Shown here one piece after another: positions 27,530 through 37,500 of a DNA stretch of 61,332 nucleotides. Origin of the DNA: a virus; IMG/VR virus record IMGVR_UViG_3300020417_001896, positions 1 to 61,332 of that record. One strand, 5' to 3'. The notes beneath the pieces are model-generated. The model was not told where the DNA came from and searched no databases. It was given only the letters and a program-made list of their open reading frames with translations. A program made the position numbers and the translations under genes. The first letter of the stretch is position 1. Every line of letters starts with the position of its first letter.

Positions 27530-30133
27530 GATAAACTCAAAGACCACAAAGTCTTTGATTACATTTCTTGATTGAACAAGTTGTGTTTCTCCACCTACCA
27601 AACTGCTAGACGAATTTAAAATTAAACTAGGGGCATACACCCGATCTCTATCCTGCGCTACAGAGTTCGTATTCTGATAACTAGCTCCCGATAATGAAAG
27701 TCGAGTTAAGTCATCGTCATAGAATACTTGCTCACCTGCTTGCCCCTCACTCTGAACAGAAACATTTTGGTTTGTCTTTCGGTCTTGGTCGGACTCTCCT
27801 GATCTGAGAATCCTACCTTGAGGGTTAGACATTATTTCTTCAACAGAGGGCTCTGCACTCCCAAGCTCAAACAAGTCAAAAGGGACTTGCCCCTCACTCA
27901 GAATCAAGTTCCCTGATGACCAACCCTGCCCTGACTTCAAAGGTGTGAGAGAAATAGCCTCTAACTCTATCGTCGTACCATTCTCTATGCCAGATGTGAA
28001 AAGAACACCCTTTTCAACAGTGTAATCTATTTCTGTTTTAGTGTCTGAAATAACAGTCTTAACAGATAAGATGTCTCTAGGGAAAAACCCGAACTGATAA
28101 AGAGGTACTTGGTTATTGCTGACCGTAGCTCTCCCCACAGCAAAAGACGACACCCGATCTGACGGAATACTCTGAACTTGGTCTGATCGGTTCAGGTAAA
28201 ATAAACTAGGGTTTGAAGACTCCCCTACCTCCCTCAAAGATGGGTCTAAAGGCTTACCTAATATTAGGTTTTTATTTCCTAGACCATGAGTTCTTTTCAC
28301 ACCTGTTTGAAGGGAGAAATAGCTACTGTTCAATGGGGTTACAATCTGAGTTGAAAACAACCCTACACTCGGCTTGTCTCCATAAAACGAACCCCTCTGA
28401 ACACCTGCGTAGCTCTCTACTTTACTATCAAGAATTGTTCTTGCACCCAAAGCTCCTGTCTCTTGGCGCACTCTTCTCGGTGCGTTCAAAACAAAGGTCT
28501 GACTGTTCAAGTCCGTAAAGCTAAATACGTCTCCCTCTCCATAAGGAACAAGGAAGTTTATTTCTGTACCATTAGCAATAAGACTACCAAGCAAAACCTC
28601 ATTCGTTAAAGGGTTGTAAGAGGTGATTGTATGACCCTCTACGCTCTGAATGTCGTTCTTAGTTGTGGGGAAGCCCATAAAAGACTTCCTTATCGGTGCT
28701 TTGATTTTTGCGGTAGTTACCACATCAGCGGGGTCATTCTGAACGATGTGGCTAATCAACCTATTTCTCTTCCGAGAAGAAACCCAAGTGTAGTCTAAAA
28801 ATAGAACCTCAACTAAACCACTCGTACTCCCTACATTGTCGAGTGTCATTTCTAAGGCTCTCAAGTAGAATACATTTCTAGCTCTCACCTCTACAAAGAA
28901 AGCGGAACCTTCTAAGAGTATTAACTCACCCTCACCCACAAACGGCAGGTTTGCATTTCCTATATCTGCTGTGAAATAACCGAGCGCATTTACAGTACCT
29001 GTACCTGTCTCTCCCAAACGAGGTAAAGACCAATTATAGCTTCCTGTTTCGGGTCTAACTTCTGTTAAGTCTTGAACACGTCTGTACTGCTGAAAGTTGT
29101 ATACAATATCACCATTTCCATTAGTGGACTCAACACGAGTAAGAAGCCTATCTGCTTTGTTAACCAAAGAGCGATAAACACGGACATATTTAGCTGAGGC
29201 ATATCCGTAAATAAGACTCTCGTAATTACCTGCCCTCGCTTTCCTCATATTTTCTTGAAGACTATACCCTAAAGAGAAATGTAGGTCAGACCCAAAACTC
29301 TCTGTAAACCCACCCAACCCATCAGGGCTGTATACACCTGTTGAAGTCGTGGGGGTTGATATATTTTCCCCTATGATTGAGCTTACTTCCCCTACTTTAA
29401 TATGCGCAGGTTTAGTAGTGTTAAGGAGCTTACGGAGATTGTTTTGCAGGTTTATAATCTGAGGAGGAAGCCCAAACTCTACTGTGTGAGTATGTCCGTT
29501 AGCTTCTTGAACGACACCATTAATTATCTCATGCTGATGTAGCTCGTCTCCCCACCTGTAGCCTATGGGGTGTAAGGTAGAACCGACTCCTGTTTTGGGA
29601 GCTAAGACTAAATGTCTATGAGAGTCAGAACCTCCTGTGCTCGTATATCCAAGTAGAGCAGTAGACACAGAAATGAGATGGTTGCTAACCTGCGTTATCT
29701 CTACCTCAGAACCCCCTGCTGACTTAGTGAGTAGTTCAGAAATGACTGTCTCTTCAGAACCCTGTACGAGTGCCTTGGTAGTGTCGAGTATAATCTGTTT
29801 TAAAGTGTAGTCATCGGAGGCTACAGGAGTGTCTTCTTCTTCAAAGACAAGAGACGTGATTTTGGTAGTGAGGAACTCGGCTCTCAAATCTGAAATAGAG
29901 GAGTCATCTTCTAGGTCAGTGATGTCGAGGATTACCTTTGCAAACACTTCAGCCACACCGTCATAGATTATTCTATGGTTAGGTCCAAACTGCTCCGTGT
30001 TGTAGTTTGAAGCTGTACCACTAGCGAGCGTCTCTGAAATAGAGTTCGAGAGACTACGAACAAGAAGTCGATTCAGAGTTGATCTTGTCCCAAGTACATC
30101 TCTCGACTCTCTAAGGTCATAAGGTAAACTCAT
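27527..30133 (-). CDS. Baseplate-region protein with three HxH motifs (868 aa)
   Basis: Three His-x-His pairs lie close together: H172/H174 (SDSHRH), H199/H201 (ELHQH) and H214/H216 (NGHTH). HxH pairs are known from trimeric phage fibre tips and spikes, where they hold a metal ion, so a metal-stabilised domain is likely here (inference). The N-terminus (MSLPYDLRESRDVLGTRSTL) is helical and charged; the rest is beta-rich. The start overlaps the gpJ-like gene by four bases (ATGA), with GAGGAGG inside the end of that gene, so the two are translationally coupled and probably made in matched amounts. Its position directly after the gpJ-like gene is where baseplate or fibre-attachment proteins are normally found. 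No family name can be given. Confidence 0.7.
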   Translation of the reverse strand: MSLPYDLRESRDVLGTRSTLNRLLVRSLSNSISETLASGTASNYNTEQFGPNHRIIYDGVAEVFAKVILDITDLEDDSSISDLRAEFLTTKITSLVFEEEDTPVASDDYTLKQIILDTTKALVQGSEETVISELLTKSAGGSEVEITQVSNHLISVSTALLGYTSTGGSDSHRHLVLAPKTGVGSTLHPIGYRWGDELHQHEIINGVVQEANGHTHTVEFGLPPQIINLQNNLRKLLNTTKPAHIKVGEVSSIIGENISTPTTSTGVYSPDGLGGFTESFGSDLHFSLGYSLQENMRKARAGNYESLIYGYASAKYVRVYRSLVNKADRLLTRVESTNGNGDIVYNFQQYRRVQDLTEVRPETGSYNWSLPRLGETGTGTVNALGYFTADIGNANLPFVGEGELILLEGSAFFVEVRARNVFYLRALEMTLDNVGSTSGLVEVLFLDYTWVSSRKRNRLISHIVQNDPADVVTTAKIKAPIRKSFMGFPTTKNDIQSVEGHTITSYNPLTNEVLLGSLIANGTEINFLVPYGEGDVFSFTDLNSQTFVLNAPRRVRQETGALGARTILDSKVESYAGVQRGSFYGDKPSVGLFSTQIVTPLNSSYFSLQTGVKRTHGLGNKNLILGKPLDPSLREVGESSNPSLFYLNRSDQVQSIPSDRVSSFAVGRATVSNNQVPLYQFGFFPRDILSVKTVISDTKTEIDYTVEKGVLFTSGIENGTTIELEAISLTPLKSGQGWSSGNLILSEGQVPFDLFELGSAEPSVEEIMSNPQGRILRSGESDQDRKTNQNVSVQSEGQAGEQVFYDDDLTRLSLSGASYQNTNSVAQDRDRVYAPSLILNSSSSLVGGETQLVQSRNVIKDFVVFEFI

Positions 30134-33100
30134 TGTACCTCCTCAAAAGTGAAGCTCAATTCTCCCACAGAGAACGCTGAGAAGTTGTTTAACCTCGCCT
30201 CAGAAATGACTTCATCTTTATCTTCGACTACATAGTCTACTTCAAAAGTATAAGCAGATGGGTCGTCTCCGATTTCAAGACCGACTACAATCTTACTACT
30301 ACTATCCTCCACTCCTGCTAAGCCTGCATTTCCTATGAATGAAGCAGTATTTGACAGCCAATTTGAGGACACAACTCTTTGAACGTCATCAAGCAACGCC
30401 AAAGATGTCTCTACTCCCGTGGATTTATTTCTCTTAAAGATACGAGCACCCTCTCCACCCTTATCTTGAGGTGTGTTTAGAAGCCTAGTATCGACCACCC
30501 AAACCTTTACCCTAGAGTTAGAAAGAGAGGTTATTTCCCTGTACCCACCAAGAGAAATTAAGACTTCTTCTCGGACAATGAAAGCACCCTCCTCAAAAGA
30601 CATTCTTGTGAGAGGTAAGCTCACATGACTAACACCCTCAGTTGCATTTATTTCTCTGATCACTTCGGAGGGTCTGACTGCGCCACCAACAGACTCAGAA
30701 AGTATGAAACTTGTGAGCCTGTATCTTAGTAAGCTGTTTACCTCAGCAGAAGAATAGCCTGCCTCAAGAATGACTGTAGCTGTTATGCTCAAAGGCACTT
30801 CTCTGATTTCCTTGACGACAACATCAGCACCCAAGTTTTTCTGTTCGTCTAAAATCGTCTGAGCTGTCTGAACTACAAGGTTTGTAGTGTATGTAACTAC
30901 GATGTTCTCTAGGTACTCATAAGAAATGAGTATCACCTCCCCGTCAGAAATGTTACTTGCGCTTGTACGCTTAATAGAAATCTGACCTACACCATCGTCA
31001 TCTATGGTGTAGTCGGGACTTGAGGTGTAGGGATTAGAGTATATCTTTCCTGTTAGACTCTTAACGACTAAAGAAAGAGGGTCTGCTCCAAGTTTATCAA
31101 GTCTCTCCTCGTAAAAGCCCACGATTGTATGGCTTTCTTCGGACACTGTTTTGATCTTATTCTTGTCTTCGTTAGAGAGTGTGATGGACACGAAATCTTT
31201 AGACGAACCTCCAAGCAAAAGAGGGTCGTTATTCGTGTTCACTTTGTAGTTTTCTACACTACTCCCATCTTCCCAAACGACACTTGAAACACTGCGTACA
31301 GGTTGCCTTGAAAGGAACATTTCTGAAGTAGAGTCGCTTCTCCAATCACCTAGCAAAACTTCTGTGATTGTGTAGCTTGGCTGAACAATAGAAATGTCGA
31401 GCGCAATCGTCCGATAATCTTCAACGGTGTAGCCCGTGAGATCGAAGTATTCTCCGTTCGACTTTCTTAATCCGTACTGTATTCGTAAAGTAGTGTCGGG
31501 GTTGTAAAATGACCTGTTAATCATTTCATAGATGGGCTTATCTACTGTCGCTTCTAATGACCTAAAACGATAAGCACCCAAGCCACCTACAGGCACAAAT
31601 CGAGAGCCGAAAGACGACTGAAATGAGGGTGCGAAGATGTCTGTTACTTGACTCAGACTTTCGCCTTTAATCCATATATCAACAGCACCTCCAAGTCCTT
31701 GATCTCTCTTCATGTAAATACTTGATGCGTCTACAACAAAAGAGTCTTGGACTCCTGCCACAGCCCTACTCAAACGCTCATAACCACCTCTAGTGCCTCC
31801 ATCTATAGAGTTCAAAGCACCTAAAGCCCTAGTGGTCAATTCTAAGTTTGTTTCTCGATCTAAGCCACCGAATGTTGGAGACGGGTTAGTTACTGATAGC
31901 CCTAGAGGTGCGCCTTGATTGATCTGACCCGATGTGAGATTTCCGATTAGACCACCATCTACTGCCACAACAGGTGCTGTTACAGAATAACTCTTAGTTA
32001 CAGGATTGTAGAACTGAGACGCAGACTCTAAAGGTATGCTGACATTCGTAGTCGTCTGAAATATAACTGTTCCGCTTTCAACAACAGTGCCTGAAGGGAT
32101 ATTAAAACTGAATGTAGGAGGAGTCTTTGTTGAAAAGACAACCTCACCTCTCGCTTGGCTTGACTCTCTACGAGACACCCCAAAGTTTGAAGCGAGCTTC
32201 TCAAAACTAGCGTCAATCAAAGCCTGTACTTGAGAAGCGTCTTGGAGAAATAGAGCTGACTGTAATGCTGTCTTATACTGAGAGTTCTCTACTGTCAAAG
32301 ACCTACCCTCATTTAAAGGGTCATCTATCTGAAGCAACCCTAAGAAGCTAGAGCTACGGTAGGAGTAATCTAGCAAAAACCTAGAACGCTCCATTTCTGA
32401 AACGATGGGGTCTATAATAATATCTCGAACAACGCTACCTGCCTGCACAGAAATGTCAGGCTGAGCAAGGTAGATTGATCTGATCATTTCCCTTGTCAGA
32501 TCGTCTCTCGAAACTACAGGGATAGAAGTATTTGAAGCCTGAATCTGAACGGGCTTACCCGACACCTCTGTTGAATACGCAGACTCGACCTCAACTCCAT
32601 CTACAACCTTTGTTGAAGTTATGATGTAAAACAAAGGACTTGAAGCAGGTAAGCTCGCAAAACTCCCGTTTAAGATTGTAGGTGGGAACGTATCTTCTGT
32701 CCCACCCCTAAAGTGCCTAAAAGAGATTTCTGTGCGTAAGTAAACTTGGCTTATTACCGAAGAAACCCTCATACGACTGACAGACTCAGGGACTTCTATT
32801 TCCCCTACTGTCGTGTTCGACACATCTACGGTGTTTACCTTTTGAGTCAGACTTACTTCTGCAATCAATGGGTCTACGTCTTCAGCAGATATATCATTGA
32901 CCACCGTACCTACGTTTTCAACCACCTCTGACCGACTACCGTATTTCGCAGGGTCTATAGGCTCAAGATTAATCTGACTATATCCCTCAGCTCCGCCTCC
33001 CGAAATGGTACTCGCATACAAAGTATAGAAAACAACATCAGAGTCCACATGAGGAAACACTATGTTTACTGCGTTCGCTTCCCTGCGTACAGAAATACCC

Positions 33101-33441
33101 AAAGGAGGTTCAGGCACGTTTAAGACTTCACTTGAGAGGACTACGTTTGCCGTTGCTGATGAGGGTGTATTGCAGTGGTCGTTAAACACTAAACCGAAAG
33201 TGTTTGCTCCATCTGAAAGCTCAATCCCATCGGGAAATACGTTAGGGTTCGGGAAGACAAAAGTAAGGTCGCCATTGATCAGAACATCACTATCTACAGA
33301 GCTGAAAGTCTCTCCCTCATAAGTGATAATGATCGAACCTGCTGAGGAAATATACCCCCTCAGAAATATATCATTTTTTGAAGTGGAATAGGTGGCTGTC
33401 CCTGAGACGCTAACACCATCGGGCTTCGTTATGTAAATCAT
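30130..33441 (-). CDS. Baseplate wedge protein, gpJ/T4 gp6-like (1103 aa)
   Basis: This is a baseplate J family protein, which forms the wedge ring of contractile tails. The core, about residues 340-640, has the usual order: a helical start (LTREMIRSIYLAQPDISVQA), an SGT-x-V-x-S-G beta segment after SFNIP, VAVDGGLIGNLTSGQIN, then GGLDRETNLELTTRALGAL followed by GGTRGGYERLSRAVAGVQD, the signature loop and helix of this family. Before it are about 300 residues of beta domains of fibronectin-like character; after it come further beta domains, making it much longer than the P2 protein J (about 300 aa) and longer than T4 gp6 (660 aa). The start overlaps the gp25-like gene (ATGA) with GGAG 8 bases upstream. 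Confidence 0.88.
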   Translation of the reverse strand: MIYITKPDGVSVSGTATYSTSKNDIFLRGYISSAGSIIITYEGETFSSVDSDVLINGDLTFVFPNPNVFPDGIELSDGANTFGLVFNDHCNTPSSATANVVLSSEVLNVPEPPLGISVRREANAVNIVFPHVDSDVVFYTLYASTISGGGAEGYSQINLEPIDPAKYGSRSEVVENVGTVVNDISAEDVDPLIAEVSLTQKVNTVDVSNTTVGEIEVPESVSRMRVSSVISQVYLRTEISFRHFRGGTEDTFPPTILNGSFASLPASSPLFYIITSTKVVDGVEVESAYSTEVSGKPVQIQASNTSIPVVSRDDLTREMIRSIYLAQPDISVQAGSVVRDIIIDPIVSEMERSRFLLDYSYRSSSFLGLLQIDDPLNEGRSLTVENSQYKTALQSALFLQDASQVQALIDASFEKLASNFGVSRRESSQARGEVVFSTKTPPTFSFNIPSGTVVESGTVIFQTTTNVSIPLESASQFYNPVTKSYSVTAPVVAVDGGLIGNLTSGQINQGAPLGLSVTNPSPTFGGLDRETNLELTTRALGALNSIDGGTRGGYERLSRAVAGVQDSFVVDASSIYMKRDQGLGGAVDIWIKGESLSQVTDIFAPSFQSSFGSRFVPVGGLGAYRFRSLEATVDKPIYEMINRSFYNPDTTLRIQYGLRKSNGEYFDLTGYTVEDYRTIALDISIVQPSYTITEVLLGDWRSDSTSEMFLSRQPVRSVSSVVWEDGSSVENYKVNTNNDPLLLGGSSKDFVSITLSNEDKNKIKTVSEESHTIVGFYEERLDKLGADPLSLVVKSLTGKIYSNPYTSSPDYTIDDDGVGQISIKRTSASNISDGEVILISYEYLENIVVTYTTNLVVQTAQTILDEQKNLGADVVVKEIREVPLSITATVILEAGYSSAEVNSLLRYRLTSFILSESVGGAVRPSEVIREINATEGVSHVSLPLTRMSFEEGAFIVREEVLISLGGYREITSLSNSRVKVWVVDTRLLNTPQDKGGEGARIFKRNKSTGVETSLALLDDVQRVVSSNWLSNTASFIGNAGLAGVEDSSSKIVVGLEIGDDPSAYTFEVDYVVEDKDEVISEARLNNFSAFSVGELSFTFEEVQ

Positions 33442-34484
33442 GCTAAGTCTCCATCAAGAGGTATAGAACCAGGTACTGCGAAAACGAGGTTTATTCTGAC
33501 AGGTTGTGAGGAATAACTCACTACCGTAACTGTAACTAAGTATGAAGTCTCATCATCACCAACAGTTGAAACCTCTACATTTCGTACCTGTTTTACTCTT
33601 TCCTCTTGGCTCATTGTCTGTATTCTACTTTGTTGATTCTGAACATTAATCAAGTCATCTAAGGCTCTCCTCACCGACTCTCTCAATGAGTATACTACCC
33701 CTTGACTCACCTTTTGTCCGATTAACCCCATAGCAGTAGAGCCATACTCTTGATGAAATGGGTTCGAGCCGAGCCTTGTTAATAAGGTTTTCGCCACTCT
33801 TTGATAAAGCAGGTCATACCCCTCAACCATTTCCAAGCCACCCTTATTATCAAATCTAAAGTCATTCTCTACTCCTGTACCTGAACACCTCCTGCAAAAT
33901 GACTTCTCACATAGGTAAGAAAGATCAAGCAAAGAAGAAGAATGAAATGATTTAGTTAAGAGGATTTTATATCCCGTAAAGCCAACTCTCTTGCTGAGTC
34001 TCCAAGGTGGAAATACCATCTTTTTAGAAGCTCTGTAAGACGTACCTCGGAAACCAAATGTCTTCAGCGCAGAACCCTTTAACTTAAAGTTATCGAGTTG
34101 CTTATCATCTGTAATTGCAATCCCTTTGTTTGACTCTAAAGCCCTCAAAGGAAATGGAAGTTCAGTATTAAGAAAACTTACCAAGTCCTTCTGCTTATAG
34201 ATTTTAGCAGGTATCTCTATTTCCTTGTCTGCGATTTCTGCCCACCCTACAATCAGTTTGTTAGCTCCCGTTTTTATTCTATAGGGAGAAACACTAGGAA
34301 ATACAGCCTTCGCTTCAGAATACAATCCCTCTGAAGGTACCGAAACACCATCCATTCTAAGCTCTAATAACCCATCACTAGAAATAGGTGCTACAGGGAT
34401 AATCTCACGACCCCCTACTATTTCTACTTGTTCATATCGTATATGGTGTGGGCAAAGGTGAGCTATACGAGCGTCTATACTCAT
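33438..34484 (-). CDS. gp25/gpW-like baseplate wedge protein with Cys/His N-terminal domain (348 aa)
   Basis: Residues 222-340 match the gp25/gpW fold: YDLLYQRVAKTLLTRLGSNP, then HQEYGSTAMGLIG, a helix RESVRRALDDLI, and paired C-terminal strands. Family members are usually 100-140 residues, so about 220 residues are extra. That N-terminal part contains C11-P-H13-H14 and C192-x4-C197-x2-C200, enough ligands for a metal site linking the ends of the domain (inference). The gene precedes the gpJ-like gene with a four-base overlap, the classic gp25-gpJ pairing. Its ribosome-binding site (GAGGGAGAA before ATG) is buried in a 15-bp stem described separately, suggesting controlled translation of the wedge proteins. 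Confidence 0.86.
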   Translation of the reverse strand: MSIDARIAHLCPHHIRYEQVEIVGGREIIPVAPISSDGLLELRMDGVSVPSEGLYSEAKAVFPSVSPYRIKTGANKLIVGWAEIADKEIEIPAKIYKQKDLVSFLNTELPFPLRALESNKGIAITDDKQLDNFKLKGSALKTFGFRGTSYRASKKMVFPPWRLSKRVGFTGYKILLTKSFHSSSLLDLSYLCEKSFCRRCSGTGVENDFRFDNKGGLEMVEGYDLLYQRVAKTLLTRLGSNPFHQEYGSTAMGLIGQKVSQGVVYSLRESVRRALDDLINVQNQQSRIQTMSQEERVKQVRNVEVSTVGDDETSYLVTVTVVSYSSQPVRINLVFAVPGSIPLDGDLA

Positions 34485-34529
34485 TTCTCCCTCTCTTTCT
34501 AAATTTTATCTCACGAAAGAGAGAGAGAA
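34485..34529 (-). promoter_or_regulatory. Stem-loop sequestering the gp25-like ribosome-binding site
   Basis: In the minus-strand message, bases 34529-34515 (TTCTCTCTCTCTTTC) pair with 34499-34485 (GAAAGAGAGGGAGAA) over 15 positions, 14 Watson-Crick plus one U-G, around a 15-base loop. The second arm contains the whole Shine-Dalgarno region and ends directly before the ATG at 34484. The upstream gene stops at 34548, 19 bases before the first arm, so a terminating ribosome would only partly disturb the stem. Expected effects are translational repression until melted, or an RNase III cleavage site; both are inference. Confidence 0.65.
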
Positions 34530-34547
34530 TAAAGTCTCTATTACTTA

Positions 34548-37500
34548 TTAAGAATCCTGATCTAAACCAACCAACTTGGCGAAGTCTTCTAAGCACTGAG
34601 GTTCAATGCCGAGAGATAAAGCAAGATCATCGTCTGCTTTATTTACAAAAAGACCACCTAAAAGCATACAACCATGAATGAAACTCTTAGTACATTGAAT
34701 AAGGTCTTCTTTCGGCTTATCTGCCTTACCCTGTTTGGGGAGGTTTAGGTCTTCTACCCTTAAAAAGCCTGAGTTAGCAGGTGCGTCTATTTTCACAGCC
34801 GTTTCAAAACTCTCGCTAGGTACAAAGAAATCTCCAATGTTTAAGACCTTTGTTCTTAATTGATCTCTAATATCCTTCAAAGCGTCTTTAACGGCAGGGC
34901 TTACTCCTGTAGGTTCTCCTTCTTCATCTAATGGATTCTTTACTTCTTGCATTCTACTTATTACTTCTTCACCAATACCAAGAGCTTCGTAAATCTGAAA
35001 GTGTTCCTCATCTGGAAGGTACTCACCATCTTCATCAGGCTGATCATCGAAAGCATTTTCATAGACATACTCCATCGCTTCTTTAGAGAGCGCAATTCGA
35101 TTAGTTAACATAAATCCGTCTACATAATCAGAAATGGATGCGGCTGAAGCGTCTCCGAAGATGTTATCAATACTTGGGCTGAATACAGTACCCGATCTTC
35201 GGTCAAAGAACTTACGAGTTTGACCGAAAGCTGACATGAACCCTCTAAATCGAGTCTGCACATATAGGGGGTGTTCTCTAAGAGTCGGGAAGCAATCGCT
35301 AAGTGCCTCTCCAAAAGCAAAGTCCATCACAGCGTCAAGATCAGCCGATACTAAGGCTCTGCTGACTTTATTTCTAACATCAGAACTCGCTAAGAGCGAA
35401 GCCATCGTAATGTCTGACAGAACCCTAGTGTTTTTGTTGCTGTTCTTCCCGTCAATAGAGGGGAGACTCGCCATATTCTCGTTCATCTTCCGAACACTTC
35501 TCCTGAGCCGTTCTTCGGCTTTTTGGGTCTTTGTTCTTTTAATGGTAACGTCAAGATCAGTTTCTCTTACGATCTCGTCTACTCTCACAGAATATGGGGA
35601 TTTGCTATTCTCATTTCTTTGTTCACGAGCTGAGGACGCGGCTACAGAACTTGATCTCGTTCTATTATTTGACAGACGACCCATTTTCTTTTGGAGTTCG
35701 TGAGTTCCTGCGCCTATTTCTGCGAGGGTTTTTCTGTCATCCTCTGTTTTTTTCTTCTTTTTCTTCAATCTTGCTTCTAGCTTCTGTAATTCTTTAGAAG
35801 CCTCATCAATTTGCTTGTCAGTTTCAATTCTTGAACGAACTCTAGCTCTCTCAGCATAGTCAGTTAAAACGTCAGCGGCGATTGCGTCTCGGAGTGTGGT
35901 AAACGCTTTCATTACCTTCTTCTGAATCTTTTTATCCAAAGACTTTATAGACTTTGAAAGTCGAGCTTCAGGAACCAAGAAGTCTCCCTCTCTTAAAAGT
36001 CTCTCTATTTCTATTTGGACTCCCGACTCGACATGACCATCGCTTGCTTTTCTCCAAGCAGACTGCGCATTGTTGATTGCAGTAGAGATTTGAGCTTCAG
36101 ATAAAACAGGACCTTGTTTGTTCACCCCCATCACAGACTCTATGATGTTTGTGGTGTTCATTCCCATCTTTTTACCAAGCCTTCTAGCTCGAAGTGCTCG
36201 TTTTTGAGAGGGGAATTTATCTGAACCTCGCCTTGAGCTAGGCTTCAGTTCATTAATCATAGCGTCTCTTACAATTTTAGCTTTAAGACTTTCAAAAGCA
36301 CTCGCAAATTGACCGTCTTCGTCTGACTCTACAATCGCACCAACAGCGTTTCTGTAGTTCTGAGGGAAATCTGCACTGTATTCGTTGTATTGAGTAAGAA
36401 TATCTGTAAACACTTGGTTTACTTTATCTTCAAAGTCTGAGGGCAGGTTATCGTAGTCTGTTGCCTCATGTAGCTTAGTAGCTTCACCCACAGCTTCAAG
36501 AAATCCAAGCTCAAACTTGTCCATATCAGTGGGACTGAGGAAGCTAGGAGGTTCGGGCATAGACCCTATATCAAGCGTCATCTCAATAGATCGTAAGAAG
36601 TGTCTCACGTTATCAAGATTATTCGTGAACTTATCAACAATAAAATTACTCCCTTTCTTCTTATAAGGGAAAGTAATAGCACCTGAAAGAGTTTGAGAGG
36701 CTTTTTGGATATAAATCCTATAGTCGTCAAGCTCTTTCATTTTGTCTTTATACTGATCGTCTTGGAGTAATGCTCTTCTTAATTGTGAGAACCTACTCAT
36801 ATCAGTATTCGTAACTTTACCTGCAAACTGAGAAGCACCACCTTGACCCTCTGTTGCAGAAGCCATGTAATCTGTAGAGCTGAGTGAGGATAGTGGGTGG
36901 TCAGAAATAGTTACCCTACCAAGAGAAAGATTCAAGTGGTCTTTAATAGCTATACCAATCTCAAGATTCACACCACCGACAACAACTTTCGATAAGTCGA
37001 TACTTTCGAGTTCAGCGATAGCTTCTTCATTCTTTTTTCTACCACCTTTTGTAAGCTCTGCGATCATTCTTTTAAGTGCTAACTCAGTATGTCTCTCAAC
37101 AACCTCCCAGAAGCGCACATATTCTTTGACCGTCTCGTAGACTCCGATACCTGCCTTATCAGAAATATGAGCAGACATTGAGTCTAAGAGTCGTTGTGCT
37201 TTAATCATGTCTTCTTGGTATTCCTCAAAGTCGAAGAATTCGCTACCGCTTGAATTGACAAGAGTGTACTCCCCTGTGTCTTGATCAAGCACGATCTTAT
37301 TTCCTTTGTCTTTAAAGGCTGTGAAAAGACCATCGAGGCTTTGTATGTTGAGCTTTTTCTTCAACTGCACTCTTAACGAATGAGACTCTACTTCCCCTGA
37401 CAGACTCGCTGTGTCAAGGAAGCCGAGTTCTCTCTTTGTCAACCGACCTAACTGAAATAGTCTTTTGTAAGCGATTGATCTCATTTCGGATTGGACTGAG

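Noticed and set aside
28213-28518. 101-codon plus-strand frame inside the 868-aa gene (and similar frames at 4182-4481, 16987-17292, 45938-46216)
   Set aside because: All lie wholly within long real genes in another frame, without start signals or recognisable composition.
34448-34681. 77-codon plus-strand frame across the gp25/large-protein junction
   Set aside because: Antisense to both gene ends and to the stem-loop at 34485; no ribosome-binding site or promoter.
35236-35703. 155-codon plus-strand open frame inside the large helical gene
   Set aside because: Antisense to a well-supported gene, composition is a reflection of Lys/Glu-rich coding on the other strand, and no ribosome-binding site is present.
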